A stretch of 64,000 bases of DNA. Origin: Desulfosudis oleivorans Hxd3 (GTDB taxonomy: Bacteria; Desulfobacterota; Desulfobacteria; Desulfobacterales; Desulfosudaceae). The translations under genes were made by a program, and so were the position numbers. The stretch covers positions 1,429,001 to 1,493,000 of the forward strand of contig NC_009943.1 of NCBI RefSeq assembly GCF_000018405.1, written 5' to 3'. Below the pieces are notes generated by a model that saw only the letters and a program-made list of their open reading frames with translations, was not told where the DNA came from and made no database searches. This document shows, in pieces, positions 33,766 to 42,428 of this stretch; positions within the stretch are counted from its first letter, which is position 1; every line of letters starts with the position of its first letter.

Positions 33766-34953
33766 TTAGGGTGTAATGCCGATTTCTTCGTCAGTGAGAT
33801 AGCAGGCCGGGTCCGGGGCCCAGAGGTCGTCGGTGGTCGCTTCGGCCCGCACCCGGAAGTTGCCGCCGCAGATGTCGAGCCATTTGCAGGCCGCGCACCG
33901 GCCGGTGACGTGTTTTTTCTTTTCTTTAAGTCTGGCCATAAGGGGTTCGGAAGTGTCGGTCCAGATTTCAGAAAAAGGCCGCTTGCGCACGTTGCCGAAG
34001 CTGTGGTGGCGCCAGAACTGGTCGGCATGGACCTCGCCGTCCCAGCTCACGCAGCCGATGCCCCGGCCCGAGTTGTTGCCATCGTTCATCTGGAGCAGTT
34101 CCAGCACCTGGGCGGCCCGGTCCGGGTCCTCCTTGAGCAGGCGCAGGTAGAGGTAGGGGCCGTCGGCGTGGTTGTCCACGGTGAGGACCTCCTTGGGCAG
34201 GTTGCGGTCGTGAAGGTCTTTGGTCCGGTCAATGATCAGGTCCACCACCTTGCGGGTCTCGGCATGGGAAAGGTCATCCTTTACCAGCAACGACCCCCGG
34301 CCCGCGTAAACCAGGTGGTAGAAACAGATGCGGGGAATACTGCGCTCTTCAAGAATGTCAAACAGCAGCGGCACTTCGCCCACGTTGAACTTGTTGATGG
34401 TAAAGCGCAGGCCCACCTTGATGCCCGCCTTCTGGCAGTTGTCGATGCCCTTTAAGGCCGCGTCATAGGCGCCGTGCACGCCGCGAAACCGGTCGTTGAT
34501 GGCCCGGCCCCCGTCCAGGCTGATGCCCACGTAGGAGAGGCCGATGTCCTTGAGTTCCCTGGCGGTGTCTTCATGAATCAGGGTGCCGTTGGTGGAGATC
34601 ACGGCCCGCATGCCCTTTTTCACGGCATATCCGGCCAGTTCGGGCAGGTCCTTTCGCATCAGGGGCTCGCCGCCGGAAAAAAGCAGCACCGGGGCCTTGA
34701 AATCGGCCAGGTCGTCGATCAGGGCCTTGCCCTCGTCTGTTGAAAGCTCGTTGTCCTGGGCCTGGGGCGTGGCATGGGCGTAACAGTGAACACACTTGAG
34801 GTTGCACCGCTTGGTGATGTTCCAGACCACCACCGGCCGCTTGTCAATGGAGAACTGAAGCAGGTGGGAGGGCAGGTCTTCCGACCGCCGGCCGTACCGG
34901 AGGGCGTCAGACGGTTCGGTGGTGCCGCAGTAAAGCTTTGATATACCAATCAT
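33766..34953 (-). CDS. ahbC: AhbC-like radical SAM enzyme (12,18-didecarboxysiroheme deacetylase)
   Basis: Radical SAM/SPASM protein of 395 residues. In the alternative haem pathway AhbC removes acetate side chains from 12,18-didecarboxysiroheme to form Fe-coproporphyrin III. CX3CX2C site in ITKRCNLKCVHCYAHA near residue 53; LLFSGGEPLMRKDL near 100; C-terminal cluster cysteines in GCVSWDGEVHADQ and RCAACKWLDICGGN. The ATG at 34953 overlaps the stop of the ClpX-like gene (ATGA). The N-terminal MIGISKLYCGT is what I recall of AhbC proteins. Confidence 0.88.
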   Translation of the reverse strand: MIGISKLYCGTTEPSDALRYGRRSEDLPSHLLQFSIDKRPVVVWNITKRCNLKCVHCYAHATPQAQDNELSTDEGKALIDDLADFKAPVLLFSGGEPLMRKDLPELAGYAVKKGMRAVISTNGTLIHEDTARELKDIGLSYVGISLDGGRAINDRFRGVHGAYDAALKGIDNCQKAGIKVGLRFTINKFNVGEVPLLFDILEERSIPRICFYHLVYAGRGSLLVKDDLSHAETRKVVDLIIDRTKDLHDRNLPKEVLTVDNHADGPYLYLRLLKEDPDRAAQVLELLQMNDGNNSGRGIGCVSWDGEVHADQFWRHHSFGNVRKRPFSEIWTDTSEPLMARLKEKKKHVTGRCAACKWLDICGGNFRVRAEATTDDLWAPDPACYLTDEEIGITP

Positions 34954-36743
34954 TCTGTGTCGGTTCCAATTCGGCTGTCTATTGCCGGCACATCCGACTT
35001 CCCGGAAAAGGCCTTTTTGATCAGGCTGTCAAGCCACGACTCGGGAAACATCAGCGCCTGTTGTGTAATGTGAAAACGGTTCATACCCGCCTTCTCGGAA
35101 AGCAGCCGGAAACCGTCCACAAAGTTGCTGGTCAGCTCTTCGCATATTTTTTCAAAATTTGCAAACTCATCTGTAACATACTGCATCACGATATAGCAAA
35201 CCGCGTCCGGCGCAAGCTCCACGTGCAGGTGGTATTTGCCGGCAAAATAGCGCTCGATGTTCTTGACCTCTTCGTAGTAGGCGGTCACTGTTTCAAAGGC
35301 GCTGTCAACGTCGGCGATGCGGGTGGCGCAGAACCGGGTCAGAATGTCGACGTGCTCTTCGGTTAGTGGAAAGTCATGTTTTTCCGCCAGCTTTTTGCAG
35401 TTTTCGGCAATGTGGGAACGGATCGACGCGGCTTCGCTTCTGCTTACTTTTTCAAAGTTCCGGTCGATTTTCTCCAGGCCCTCGGCGGTAAGAAAATCGG
35501 CCAGCCCGGCTTCCGGTCCGGCAAGGGTTTCATCGGTGACCGGGAAAACGGTGGCGGATGTTGACGGCAGCCGGCTTTCAAAGGCCAGCAGGGCCCGTTC
35601 CACCGCGTTGACCAGGCCCCGGGCCCCGGTTTTTTCCTGAAAGGCGTTTTTCGCCAGCCCGGCCAGGGCCGCGTCGGCAAACTTGACGTCAATGTCGTAG
35701 GCGGCAAAGTCCATCTTCTTGCTCAGCACGATGGGGTTGCTGGGGTTTTTCAGAATGGCAAACAGGTCGGCCTCGGTCAGGGACTCGAACACGGCCCGCA
35801 CCGGGAGACGGCCCACGAACTCGGCCTCAAAACCGAACTCTGTCAGGTCTTCGGAACGCACGTGCTGCATGATTTCCCACGGATCGTCGGAAGGGTCCTG
35901 AATTTTCGCGCCAAAACCGATGGCCTGGCGGGAAAGCCGCTTGCCGATGATCTCCTGCAGACCGTTAAAGGCGCCGCTCATGATAAACAGGATGTTGCGG
36001 GTGTTGACGGTGCGCTTTTCCCGCTTGCCGGTTTTGCGGAACTGCTCCACCTCCTGCATCACGGAGACCGGGTCGTGGGGCACCTTCATCTCCACCTCGG
36101 TCTCTTCCATCAGGGTGAGCAGGGCCCGCTGAACGCCGGACCGGGAGACATCCGGCCCCATCAGCCCCCGGCTGGAGGCGATTTTGTCGATCTCATCAAT
36201 ATATATGATGCCGAACTGGGCCCGCTCGATGTCGTTGTCCGCCTCGCGGACCAGGTCCCGCACCAGGTCCTCCACGTCGCCACCCACATAGCCGGTTTCG
36301 CTGAACTTGGTGGCGTCTCCCTTGACAAAGGGCACCCCCAGCTTCTTTGCGATCAGCCGGATCATGTAGGTTTTGCCCACGCCGGTGGGGCCGATCATCA
36401 GCACGTTGTTCTTGATGCCGCCCACCATGTTCCGGGTCCGGTTCCACAGGGCCTGGTGTCGCACCCGGTTGAAATGGGTGCAGATCTTGGTGGCCAGCAC
36501 CTTTTTGGCCTGGTCCTGCCGAATGATGTACTGATCCAGGTAAGCGATCATCTCCTCGGGTTTGAGGTCGAAATGGAAGGCCGCTTTTTTGACCGGGCCG
36601 TCATCATCATCGATGGCGTCGGTGTCCGGCGTGATAATCGGCGTCACAAGCTTGATGGTGTTTCCGTACTTTTCGTGCAGAAACTCGCTGATCTCTTTTT
36701 CGATCTTCTTGGGATCGGGCAGTTGTTCGTTTTGTGTTTTCAT
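34950..36743 (-). CDS. ClpX-like AAA+ ATPase
   Basis: ATP-dependent unfoldase-type protein of 597 residues. Walker A GPTGVGKTYMIRL near residue 120, pore loop GYVGGDVEDLVRDL, Walker B IIYIDEIDKIA, and a ClpX-type small domain (GARGLVNAVERALL). The N-terminal zinc-binding domain of ClpX is absent and replaced by a 60-residue acidic segment; the C-terminus has about 170 extra residues with no recognised fold. It is thus a ClpX paralogue, perhaps a dedicated chaperone. Overlap with ahbC suggests a role in maturing haem enzymes; that is inference. ATG at 36743 chosen; upstream frame is low-complexity. Confidence 0.85.
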   Translation of the reverse strand: MKTQNEQLPDPKKIEKEISEFLHEKYGNTIKLVTPIITPDTDAIDDDDGPVKKAAFHFDLKPEEMIAYLDQYIIRQDQAKKVLATKICTHFNRVRHQALWNRTRNMVGGIKNNVLMIGPTGVGKTYMIRLIAKKLGVPFVKGDATKFSETGYVGGDVEDLVRDLVREADNDIERAQFGIIYIDEIDKIASSRGLMGPDVSRSGVQRALLTLMEETEVEMKVPHDPVSVMQEVEQFRKTGKREKRTVNTRNILFIMSGAFNGLQEIIGKRLSRQAIGFGAKIQDPSDDPWEIMQHVRSEDLTEFGFEAEFVGRLPVRAVFESLTEADLFAILKNPSNPIVLSKKMDFAAYDIDVKFADAALAGLAKNAFQEKTGARGLVNAVERALLAFESRLPSTSATVFPVTDETLAGPEAGLADFLTAEGLEKIDRNFEKVSRSEAASIRSHIAENCKKLAEKHDFPLTEEHVDILTRFCATRIADVDSAFETVTAYYEEVKNIERYFAGKYHLHVELAPDAVCYIVMQYVTDEFANFEKICEELTSNFVDGFRLLSEKAGMNRFHITQQALMFPESWLDSLIKKAFSGKSDVPAIDSRIGTDTE

Positions 36744-37086
36744 GGTCCAAAATATAATCACGCACCTTTGAAAATCAAGCCAAATGGTGTATAGGCCTGA
36801 AAATAATAAAAAAATTAAAAAGGTTGACAATAGCCGGGAGATTTAATATTTCAACCTTTTACGTTTGATGGCTTCGTAAAAAGCCCAATATCTGCGTTGC
36901 GCTGCACCCCTCGTCACTGCGGCGTACGACAAGTACGCCTCACTCCTCGGGATTTGCGACGCCTTGATCTTGAACTTTTTACTTTGCCATCCCAAACAGA
37001 CTGTTTACAAGAACATTCCGTTTTTAAGGGGTCAACGGAAAAACCGCAGAACCACTTCAGAAAAGCGTTACGCAGCGGAGGGGTCC
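36744..37086. repeat. divergent intergenic region with family B element, copy 2
   Basis: Between the ClpX-like and GGDEF genes. An AT-rich part contains TTGACA at about 36823 without a convincing -10 box. At 36867-36991 is the 125-bp family B element (GATGGCTTCGTAAAAAG ... ACTTTGCCATC), with central GGCGTAC-gacaa-GTACGCC. Confidence 0.75.
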
Positions 37087-38391
37087 ATGCCTGAAACCAT
37101 CGCCCTGGGGATTGAGAGACGACGTTTTCCCCGTCTTCGGGTAAGAGACGGTGCGGTCAGCTTTCTTGAGGGTGAAAATATGCGCACCGGCCGGCTTCTG
37201 GACATCGGCCTGGGCGGCGTGGGATTCAAGTATGCCGGCACCAACAACGGCACTTCTACCGGCCGGACCGGAGAGACCCATGTGTTTGTTAACTCAGACC
37301 TGTTTCTGCTGACCCAGGTGGCCGGGCAGGTGGTGTCGGATCATGCCATCGGGGCCAGGGCCTTTATGGCCTCCCGTGCCATGGGCCGCTGCGGTATCTG
37401 TTTTCAGGCGTTGCCCCACAGCAAAACCGAATACCTGGATCAGTACCTGGGTATGCAGAGCCGGCAGCGGCGCACTGCCAACATGTTGGAAAAAGAGCTG
37501 GACATTCGGGAGGAACGGTACCGCTCCATTGTGGAGGGCATCGGCGAGGGCTACGTGGAGACCGACACCCTGGGCCACATGGTTTTTTTTAACCGGGCCA
37601 TGACCGTTCTGACCGGTTTTTCCCGGCAGGAGCTGACCGGCCGCAATATCCGGCGGCTGATGACCCGGGAGACCCGAAGCCGGGTGTTTCAGCTCTATAG
37701 AAAAGCTGAACAGCGAAGCACCCCGATTCCCATGGTGGACTGGGAAATCATCGGCAAGGATGGCGAAACCAGAACGGTTGAGGCCGCCACTACATTTATA
37801 CGGGCCGCTGACAAGAAAATTACCGGCTTTCGCGTGGTGCTGCGCGACATCGGGGCTCGGCGGGAAAAAGAAAAGGTCCTGCTTTACCAGGCCTCCCATG
37901 ATTCGCTGACCGGCCTTTACAACCGGGACGCCTTTGGGGTGTGCCTGGCCGACATGATCGGCCGGTCCCGGCGGACGGGTCACCGGATGGGCCTTCTTTT
38001 TCTGGATCTCGACCGTTTCAAGGAGGCCAATGACCGGTTCGGCCACGATACCGGCGATGACCTGATCAGGGAGGTTGCCCGACGGCTCACCGGCTCTTTG
38101 CGCGAGACCGATGTGGTGAGCCGTTACGGTGGCGACGAGTTTGTCGTGATCCTCAACGGGGGGGAGTATCTTGACCCTGAAACCGTGGCGGAAAAGCTTT
38201 TGGACCGAATCTCCGCACCCTATCACATCAACGGCCATACCATTGATTTTCTGTCGGCCAGCATCGGCATCAGCCTTTTCCCGGAAGACGGCACCGACCC
38301 CGACACGCTTGTCCGCCAGGCCGACCAGGCCATGTACCGCGCCAAACTGATCCGCAACCATTATGCCCGGTGCGAAGCACTGGTGGTGTAA
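37087..38391 (+). CDS. PilZ-PAS-GGDEF diguanylate cyclase
   Basis: Cytoplasmic signalling protein of 434 residues. Residues about 8-110 are PilZ-like (RRRFPRLRVRDGAVSF, DIGLGGVGF), a c-di-GMP-binding fold; about 145-265 a PAS domain (EERYRSIVEGIGEGYVETDT to RVVLRDIGARREKEK); about 270-430 a GGDEF domain with intact active site YGGDEFVVIL and an inhibitory I-site (RETD five residues before it). It should make c-di-GMP and sense it at two sites. No EAL domain. ATG at 37087 with GGAGGGG upstream; the longer frame starts in repeat sequence. Confidence 0.92.
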   Translation: MPETIALGIERRRFPRLRVRDGAVSFLEGENMRTGRLLDIGLGGVGFKYAGTNNGTSTGRTGETHVFVNSDLFLLTQVAGQVVSDHAIGARAFMASRAMGRCGICFQALPHSKTEYLDQYLGMQSRQRRTANMLEKELDIREERYRSIVEGIGEGYVETDTLGHMVFFNRAMTVLTGFSRQELTGRNIRRLMTRETRSRVFQLYRKAEQRSTPIPMVDWEIIGKDGETRTVEAATTFIRAADKKITGFRVVLRDIGARREKEKVLLYQASHDSLTGLYNRDAFGVCLADMIGRSRRTGHRMGLLFLDLDRFKEANDRFGHDTGDDLIREVARRLTGSLRETDVVSRYGGDEFVVILNGGEYLDPETVAEKLLDRISAPYHINGHTIDFLSASIGISLFPEDGTDPDTLVRQADQAMYRAKLIRNHYARCEALVV

Positions 38392-38683
38392 CCCGGCCTC
38401 TTACCCTTACTCGTGCTCTTGACCCTACTCGTGATCCCCTGCCGTTTTATCGGTATCGAAATCGGTATCGCTATCGGTATCGAGCGTTAAGTCCGGTTTT
38501 GATTAAGATTAAGAGTAAGAGTAAGAGTAAGATTTTATTCTTATCCCCGTTTTCAGTATGACTTCCCCTTTTCTCCGATTCCTGTCTCCCTGATTGTCTT
38601 GGCATAGCCCTTAATATATGGTAGGTGTCGGTTTGTTTCAATCAGGGTTGAATGCAAGACCACGAGCAGACAAGAGGCTTTTC
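38392..38683. repeat. intergenic simple repeats
   Basis: No gene. ATCGGTATCG-type units (38449-38483), then AAGAGT-type units (38501-38537). The two tract types also occur separately at 11332-11369 and 30141-30170. No cobalamin riboswitch consensus was found before cobO. Confidence 0.6.
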
Positions 38684-39199
38684 ATGAAAGGTTATGTTCA
38701 GGTTTATACCGGTGACGGCAAGGGCAAGACCACGGCCGCCCTGGGACTGGCCCTGCGGGCCACCGGTGCCGGGCTTCGGGTCTATATCTGCCAGTTTTTA
38801 AAGTCCGGGGACTACAGCGAAATAAAGGCCCTGGCCTCCTTTGGGGACCAGATAACGGTGCGGCAGTTCGGCACCGGCAAATTTGTCAAGGGAGCGCCTT
38901 CCGACGAGGACCGGGTGGCTGCTGCCGCCGGTTTTGCCAGCATTCAGGAGGCCTTTTCTTCAGGGAAATACGATGTGGTCATTGCCGAGGAGATCAGCGT
39001 GGCGGTTTCCTGCGGGCTGTTGTCGGCAGCGCAGGTGTGCGACCTGATCGACCAGCGGCCGGACAATGTGGAACTGGTGATCACCGGCCGCGGCGCACCT
39101 TCGGAAGTGATTGCAAAAGCGGATCTGGTCACCGAAATGAAGCCTGTCAAACACTATTATTTCCAAGGCGTCATGGCTCGCACCGGAATTGAGAAATGA
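38684..39199 (+). CDS. cobO: cob(I)alamin adenosyltransferase
   Basis: CobO/BtuR-type enzyme of 171 residues that transfers the adenosyl group of ATP to cobalt of corrinoids. P-loop GDGKGKTTAALGLALRA at about residue 9, YICQFLKSGDYSE, DVVIAEEIS (Walker B-like), ELVITGRGAP. Start at the ATG at 38684 (GAGG seven bases upstream). First gene of the cob operon; its stop overlaps cobU (ATGA). Confidence 0.93.
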   Translation: MKGYVQVYTGDGKGKTTAALGLALRATGAGLRVYICQFLKSGDYSEIKALASFGDQITVRQFGTGKFVKGAPSDEDRVAAAAGFASIQEAFSSGKYDVVIAEEISVAVSCGLLSAAQVCDLIDQRPDNVELVITGRGAPSEVIAKADLVTEMKPVKHYYFQGVMARTGIEK

Positions 39200-39735
39200 A
39201 AAAACAGATCATTCTGGTCACCGGCGGATGCAGAAGCGGCAAAAGCAGCCATGCCCTTGAGCTGGCCCGGCGTTATACCGGCGGGGAGCGGCTTTTTTTG
39301 GCCACCTGCGTGGCCGAAGATGACGAGATGCGCGACCGGGTGTCCCGTCACCAGAAGGAGCGGGGCAGGGGGTTTACCACGGTGGAGTGCCCGGTCCATC
39401 TTGACCGCGAAATCGTCCGGGCCGGCAGAACCGCTTCGGTGATCCTGGTGGACTGCCTGACCCTGTGGACCAGCAACCTGATGATGGAAGACGGGTTTTC
39501 CCCCGCGTCGGCTGAGGACCATGTACGGTCTCTTGAAGCGGCCATGACCCGGGTGCCGTGCAGTGTTCTTCTGGTGACCAACGAGGTGGGGTGCGGTATT
39601 GTGCCGGAAAATCGTCTGGCCCGTGAGTTCCGGGACCTGGTGGGCATGGTGAACCGTCGCGTGGCGGCCCGGGCCGATACCGTGGTCTGGATGGTCTCCG
39701 GGATCCCTGTTGTCCTCAAGGGAAAAAGTCCATGA
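39196..39735 (+). CDS. cobU: adenosylcobinamide kinase / adenosylcobinamide-phosphate guanylyltransferase
   Basis: CobU of 179 residues. It phosphorylates adenosylcobinamide and then adds GMP in nucleotide-loop assembly. P-loop TGGCRSGKSSHALELA at residues about 8-23, FLATCVAEDDEM, VILVDCLTLWTSNL, LVTNEVGCGIVPENRLAREF. Overlaps cobO upstream and cobS downstream by four bases each. Confidence 0.95.
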   Translation: MKKQIILVTGGCRSGKSSHALELARRYTGGERLFLATCVAEDDEMRDRVSRHQKERGRGFTTVECPVHLDREIVRAGRTASVILVDCLTLWTSNLMMEDGFSPASAEDHVRSLEAAMTRVPCSVLLVTNEVGCGIVPENRLAREFRDLVGMVNRRVAARADTVVWMVSGIPVVLKGKSP

Positions 39736-40454
39736 CCGGCATTTTTTCGACCATACGGTTTTTTACGATCCTTCGGGTGCCGTCCGGGGAGTTTCATCCC
39801 CGCCGGCTGGCCGCCTGGGCGCCGGCGGCAGGGCTTCTTATCGGCCTGATGCTGGCCTGCGTGGATGCGCTGGCCCTGCGGTTCTGGTCGGTGACCCTGG
39901 CATCGGCCCTTGACGTGGTGTTTCTGGCGGTTATCTCCGGCGCCCTTCACCTGGACGGCCTGGCCGACACCGCGGACGGACTGTATGCCGGCCGCACCCG
40001 GGAAAAGGCCCTGGCTATTATGAAAGACAGCCGCACCGGCGCCATGGGCGTGGTGGCCGTGGCCTGCTGCCTGCTGGTCAAGTGGGCCGGCATTCATGAA
40101 ATCGACAGCCACCGGTTTTGGCTTTTACTGCTGATTCCCGCCTACAGCCGGGCCACGATTTTGTTCGGCATGCGGTTTCTGCCATACGGCAGAAGCGGGG
40201 AGGGGACGGCCAGGGCCTTTTTTGACGAGCCCTTGTCGGCAGGGGATTTCCGGTGGGTGGCGGTTTTGGTGCTGCTTTCCCTGTTTGCGGGCCGCGCTCT
40301 GGTGATGCTCAACCTGGGGTTTGTTGTTGCCACGGCAGTGGTGCTCTGGTTTTATAAAAAACGGATGGGGTGCATCACCGGCGACATGATGGGCGCCATG
40401 ATCGAGACCGTGGAGGTGGTGCTGCTGATCGGGGTGGTAGCCGGATCGAATTAA
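39732..40454 (+). CDS. cobS: adenosylcobinamide-GDP ribazoletransferase (cobalamin synthase)
   Basis: Membrane enzyme of 240 residues that joins alpha-ribazole to adenosylcobinamide-GDP. Signature LHLDGLADTADGLYAG at about residue 74 and KDSRTGAMGVVAV at about 98, with FLPYGRSGEGTARAFF later. About six membrane segments. Overlaps cobU (ATGA). 109 bp separate it from the first ATG of the cobD-like gene, but coding similarity of that gene begins 30 bp after the cobS stop. Confidence 0.94.
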   Translation: MTGIFSTIRFFTILRVPSGEFHPRRLAAWAPAAGLLIGLMLACVDALALRFWSVTLASALDVVFLAVISGALHLDGLADTADGLYAGRTREKALAIMKDSRTGAMGVVAVACCLLVKWAGIHEIDSHRFWLLLLIPAYSRATILFGMRFLPYGRSGEGTARAFFDEPLSAGDFRWVAVLVLLSLFAGRALVMLNLGFVVATAVVLWFYKKRMGCITGDMMGAMIETVEVVLLIGVVAGSN

Positions 40455-40563
40455 GATGAGCATGCTTTTGAAAAAAAACTAATCCCTCGCCCCCCACGCC
40501 CACGGCGGCAATATCTTCCAGCTGGCCCGGCGCCTGGGCTGCGATCCCTCCGATATTCTCGAC

Positions 40564-41583
40564 ATGAGCAGCAACGTCAATCCCCTGGGGCCCCCGGCCG
40601 GGCTGATCGCGTATCTTTGCGATCGGATGACCGACATTGTCTGTCTGCCGGATCCTGATGCCTTGCACATCCGCCGGTCCTTTGCAAAGCGCCATGGCCT
40701 GGCCCCGGGACACGTGGTGGCGGGCAACGGCACCACCCAGTTGATTTACGCCCTGCCGCCGGCCCTGGGGTTGGGGCGGGTCCTGGTGCTGGGGCCGGCC
40801 TATGCCGATTACGCCCAGGCCTGCGCCATGCACAACGTGCCCTGTGATTTTCTGCTTGCCGATGAGGCAGGCGGCTTTCGGCATGATGCCGGCGTAATTG
40901 CCCGAAAGATACGGGAGGCAAAGCCGGACGCGGTGTTTGTCTGCAACCCTAGCAACCCCACGGGCGTGTTGATGGACCGGCAGGTGATTCTGGATCTGTG
41001 CAATGAGAGCCCTGATGTGCTGTTTGTGATTGATGAGTCCTACCTGCCGTTTGTCCGAGAAGGGGAGTCCCTCAGCCTGATCAACGGGCCCGGCATGGAC
41101 AATTTGCTGGTTTTAAGCTCCATGTCGAAAATATTCCGCGTACCCGGCCTGCGTATCGGGTTTGCCGCGGGCCCTGAGCCGGTTGTAGATCTGCTGGCCC
41201 GGCATCTGCCCTGCTGGAGCGTCAATACCCTTGCCCAGGCCGCGGTTGACTGGATTCTGGAGCACAAACGCGAAGTGAACCGGTTTATAGACGATGCCGT
41301 GACCCTGGTGGAAGAGGAACGGTCGTTTCTGCTTCAGCGACTTGCCGCATCCGGAGTGGTGAGCCTTTTCCCCTCGGTGGCATCTTTTATGCTGGGCGTC
41401 CTGCATTCGGGCTTTACCTCAGCATCTGTCTGTGACGCCCTTGCGCAGGGGCGCATTCTGATCCGGGACTGCGCCAATTTTGAAGGGCTTTCCGACCGGC
41501 ACATTCGTATTTCCCTTAAAACACGGGAGCACAACAGCCTGCTGGTCGACCGTTTATTTAACCTGTGTCCATCCTCGTTATGA
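40564..41583 (+). CDS. cobD: CobD-like threonine-phosphate decarboxylase, start damaged or unusual
   Basis: PLP-dependent enzyme of the aminotransferase I/II fold that supplies the aminopropanol linker of cobalamin. Marks: SSNVNPLGPP, NGTTQLIYALPPALG, VFVCNPSNPTGVLMD, VIDESYLPF, and the PLP-lysine region SSMSKIFRVPGLRIG. From the first ATG it has 339 residues, but the expected N-terminus (HGGNIFQLARRLGC) is encoded in frame just upstream (40501-40563) with no ATG, GTG or TTG; the same frame has ATG at 40462 but is cut by TAA at 40480. Either an unusual start such as CTG at 40522 is used, or the gene is damaged. Its last residues CPSSL are provided by a MITE. Confidence 0.8.
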   Translation: MSSNVNPLGPPAGLIAYLCDRMTDIVCLPDPDALHIRRSFAKRHGLAPGHVVAGNGTTQLIYALPPALGLGRVLVLGPAYADYAQACAMHNVPCDFLLADEAGGFRHDAGVIARKIREAKPDAVFVCNPSNPTGVLMDRQVILDLCNESPDVLFVIDESYLPFVREGESLSLINGPGMDNLLVLSSMSKIFRVPGLRIGFAAGPEPVVDLLARHLPCWSVNTLAQAAVDWILEHKREVNRFIDDAVTLVEEERSFLLQRLAASGVVSLFPSVASFMLGVLHSGFTSASVCDALAQGRILIRDCANFEGLSDRHIRISLKTREHNSLLVDRLFNLCPSSL

Positions 41584-41737
41584 GGACACGAAAAAGGTTT
41601 CCAATCCAGAAATGAGAATTTTTTCGCAAGATCAAGGAAAACAAGGGGTGACGCGGAGGCGTACTGTTGTACGCCGCACAAGGAAGCCCGCAGTTTGACG
41701 CAGAGATTGCGGAAAAAGGCCATTTATGGATGGAAAC
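41565..41737. repeat. MITE-like element, family A, copy 3
   Basis: 173 bp, ends GTGTCCATCC and GGATGGAAAC, flanked by imperfect 6-bp duplication TAACCT (41559-41564) and TAATCT (41738-41743). Very similar to 6037-6213 but inverted. It overlaps the 3' end of the cobD-like gene. Confidence 0.82.
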
Positions 41738-41763
41738 TAATCTGAAACCAACAGGAGACAACC

Positions 41764-42417
41764 ATGGAACACCCGGTCAATGATTACTGGAACACCCGGC
41801 TGGCCCAGGTCAAGGCCGTCTTTGAGGCCAACAACTTCGAGGTGCATGTGGCGCAGAACGCCGACGCGGCCAGAGACCTTGTGGCCAACACCCTGATACC
41901 GGCGATTGCGCCGAAAAGCGTTTCCTGGGGCGGGTCCATGACCTTCACGGCCACCGGCCTTTACGCCCTGTTAAAGGAGCGTACCGACATTCAGGTGTTC
42001 GACACCTTTGACAAGAGCCTGTCAAAGGAGGATGCGCTGGAGCGGCGGCGCCAGGCCCTGCTCACCGATCTTTTTATTACCGGCACCAACGCCCTCACCG
42101 AAACCGGCAAGCTGGTCAACCTGGACATGATCGGCAACCGGGTAGGTGCCCTTGCCTTCGGCCCCCGGCGGGTCATCGTGCTGGCCGGCAGAAACAAGAT
42201 CGTTGCCGACGTGGACGGGGCCGTGGCCCGGATCAAGGATTATGCCGCGCCGGTCAACACCCGGCGGCTGGACAAGAAGACCCCTTGCGTCAAAACCACC
42301 ACCTGCCATGACTGCTCCAGCCCGGACCGGATCTGCAACACCTGGGTGATCACGGAAAAATCGTTTCCCAAAGAAAGAATCATCCTGGTGCTGATCAACC
42401 AGGACCTGGGGTTTTGA
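41764..42417 (+). CDS. LUD-domain (DUF162/LutC-like) protein
   Basis: Protein of 217 residues of the LUD family, related to LutC of lactate oxidation. SVSWGGSMTFTATGL, FITGTNALTETGKLVNLD and VIVLAGRNKIVADVDGAVARI are family strands; the C-terminal CHDCSSPDRICNTW cysteines are conserved in the stand-alone branch and may bind a metal cluster. AGGAGA precedes the ATG. It sits inside the cobalamin cluster, overlapping the region before cbiB, but no link to cobalamin is known to me. Confidence 0.88.
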   Translation: MEHPVNDYWNTRLAQVKAVFEANNFEVHVAQNADAARDLVANTLIPAIAPKSVSWGGSMTFTATGLYALLKERTDIQVFDTFDKSLSKEDALERRRQALLTDLFITGTNALTETGKLVNLDMIGNRVGALAFGPRRVIVLAGRNKIVADVDGAVARIKDYAAPVNTRRLDKKTPCVKTTTCHDCSSPDRICNTWVITEKSFPKERIILVLINQDLGF

Positions 42418-42428
42418 TTGAGGTGTCC

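Noticed and set aside
38392-38683. Cobalamin riboswitch before cobO
   Set aside because: The B12-box and core pairing motifs are absent; the stretch is mostly simple repeats.
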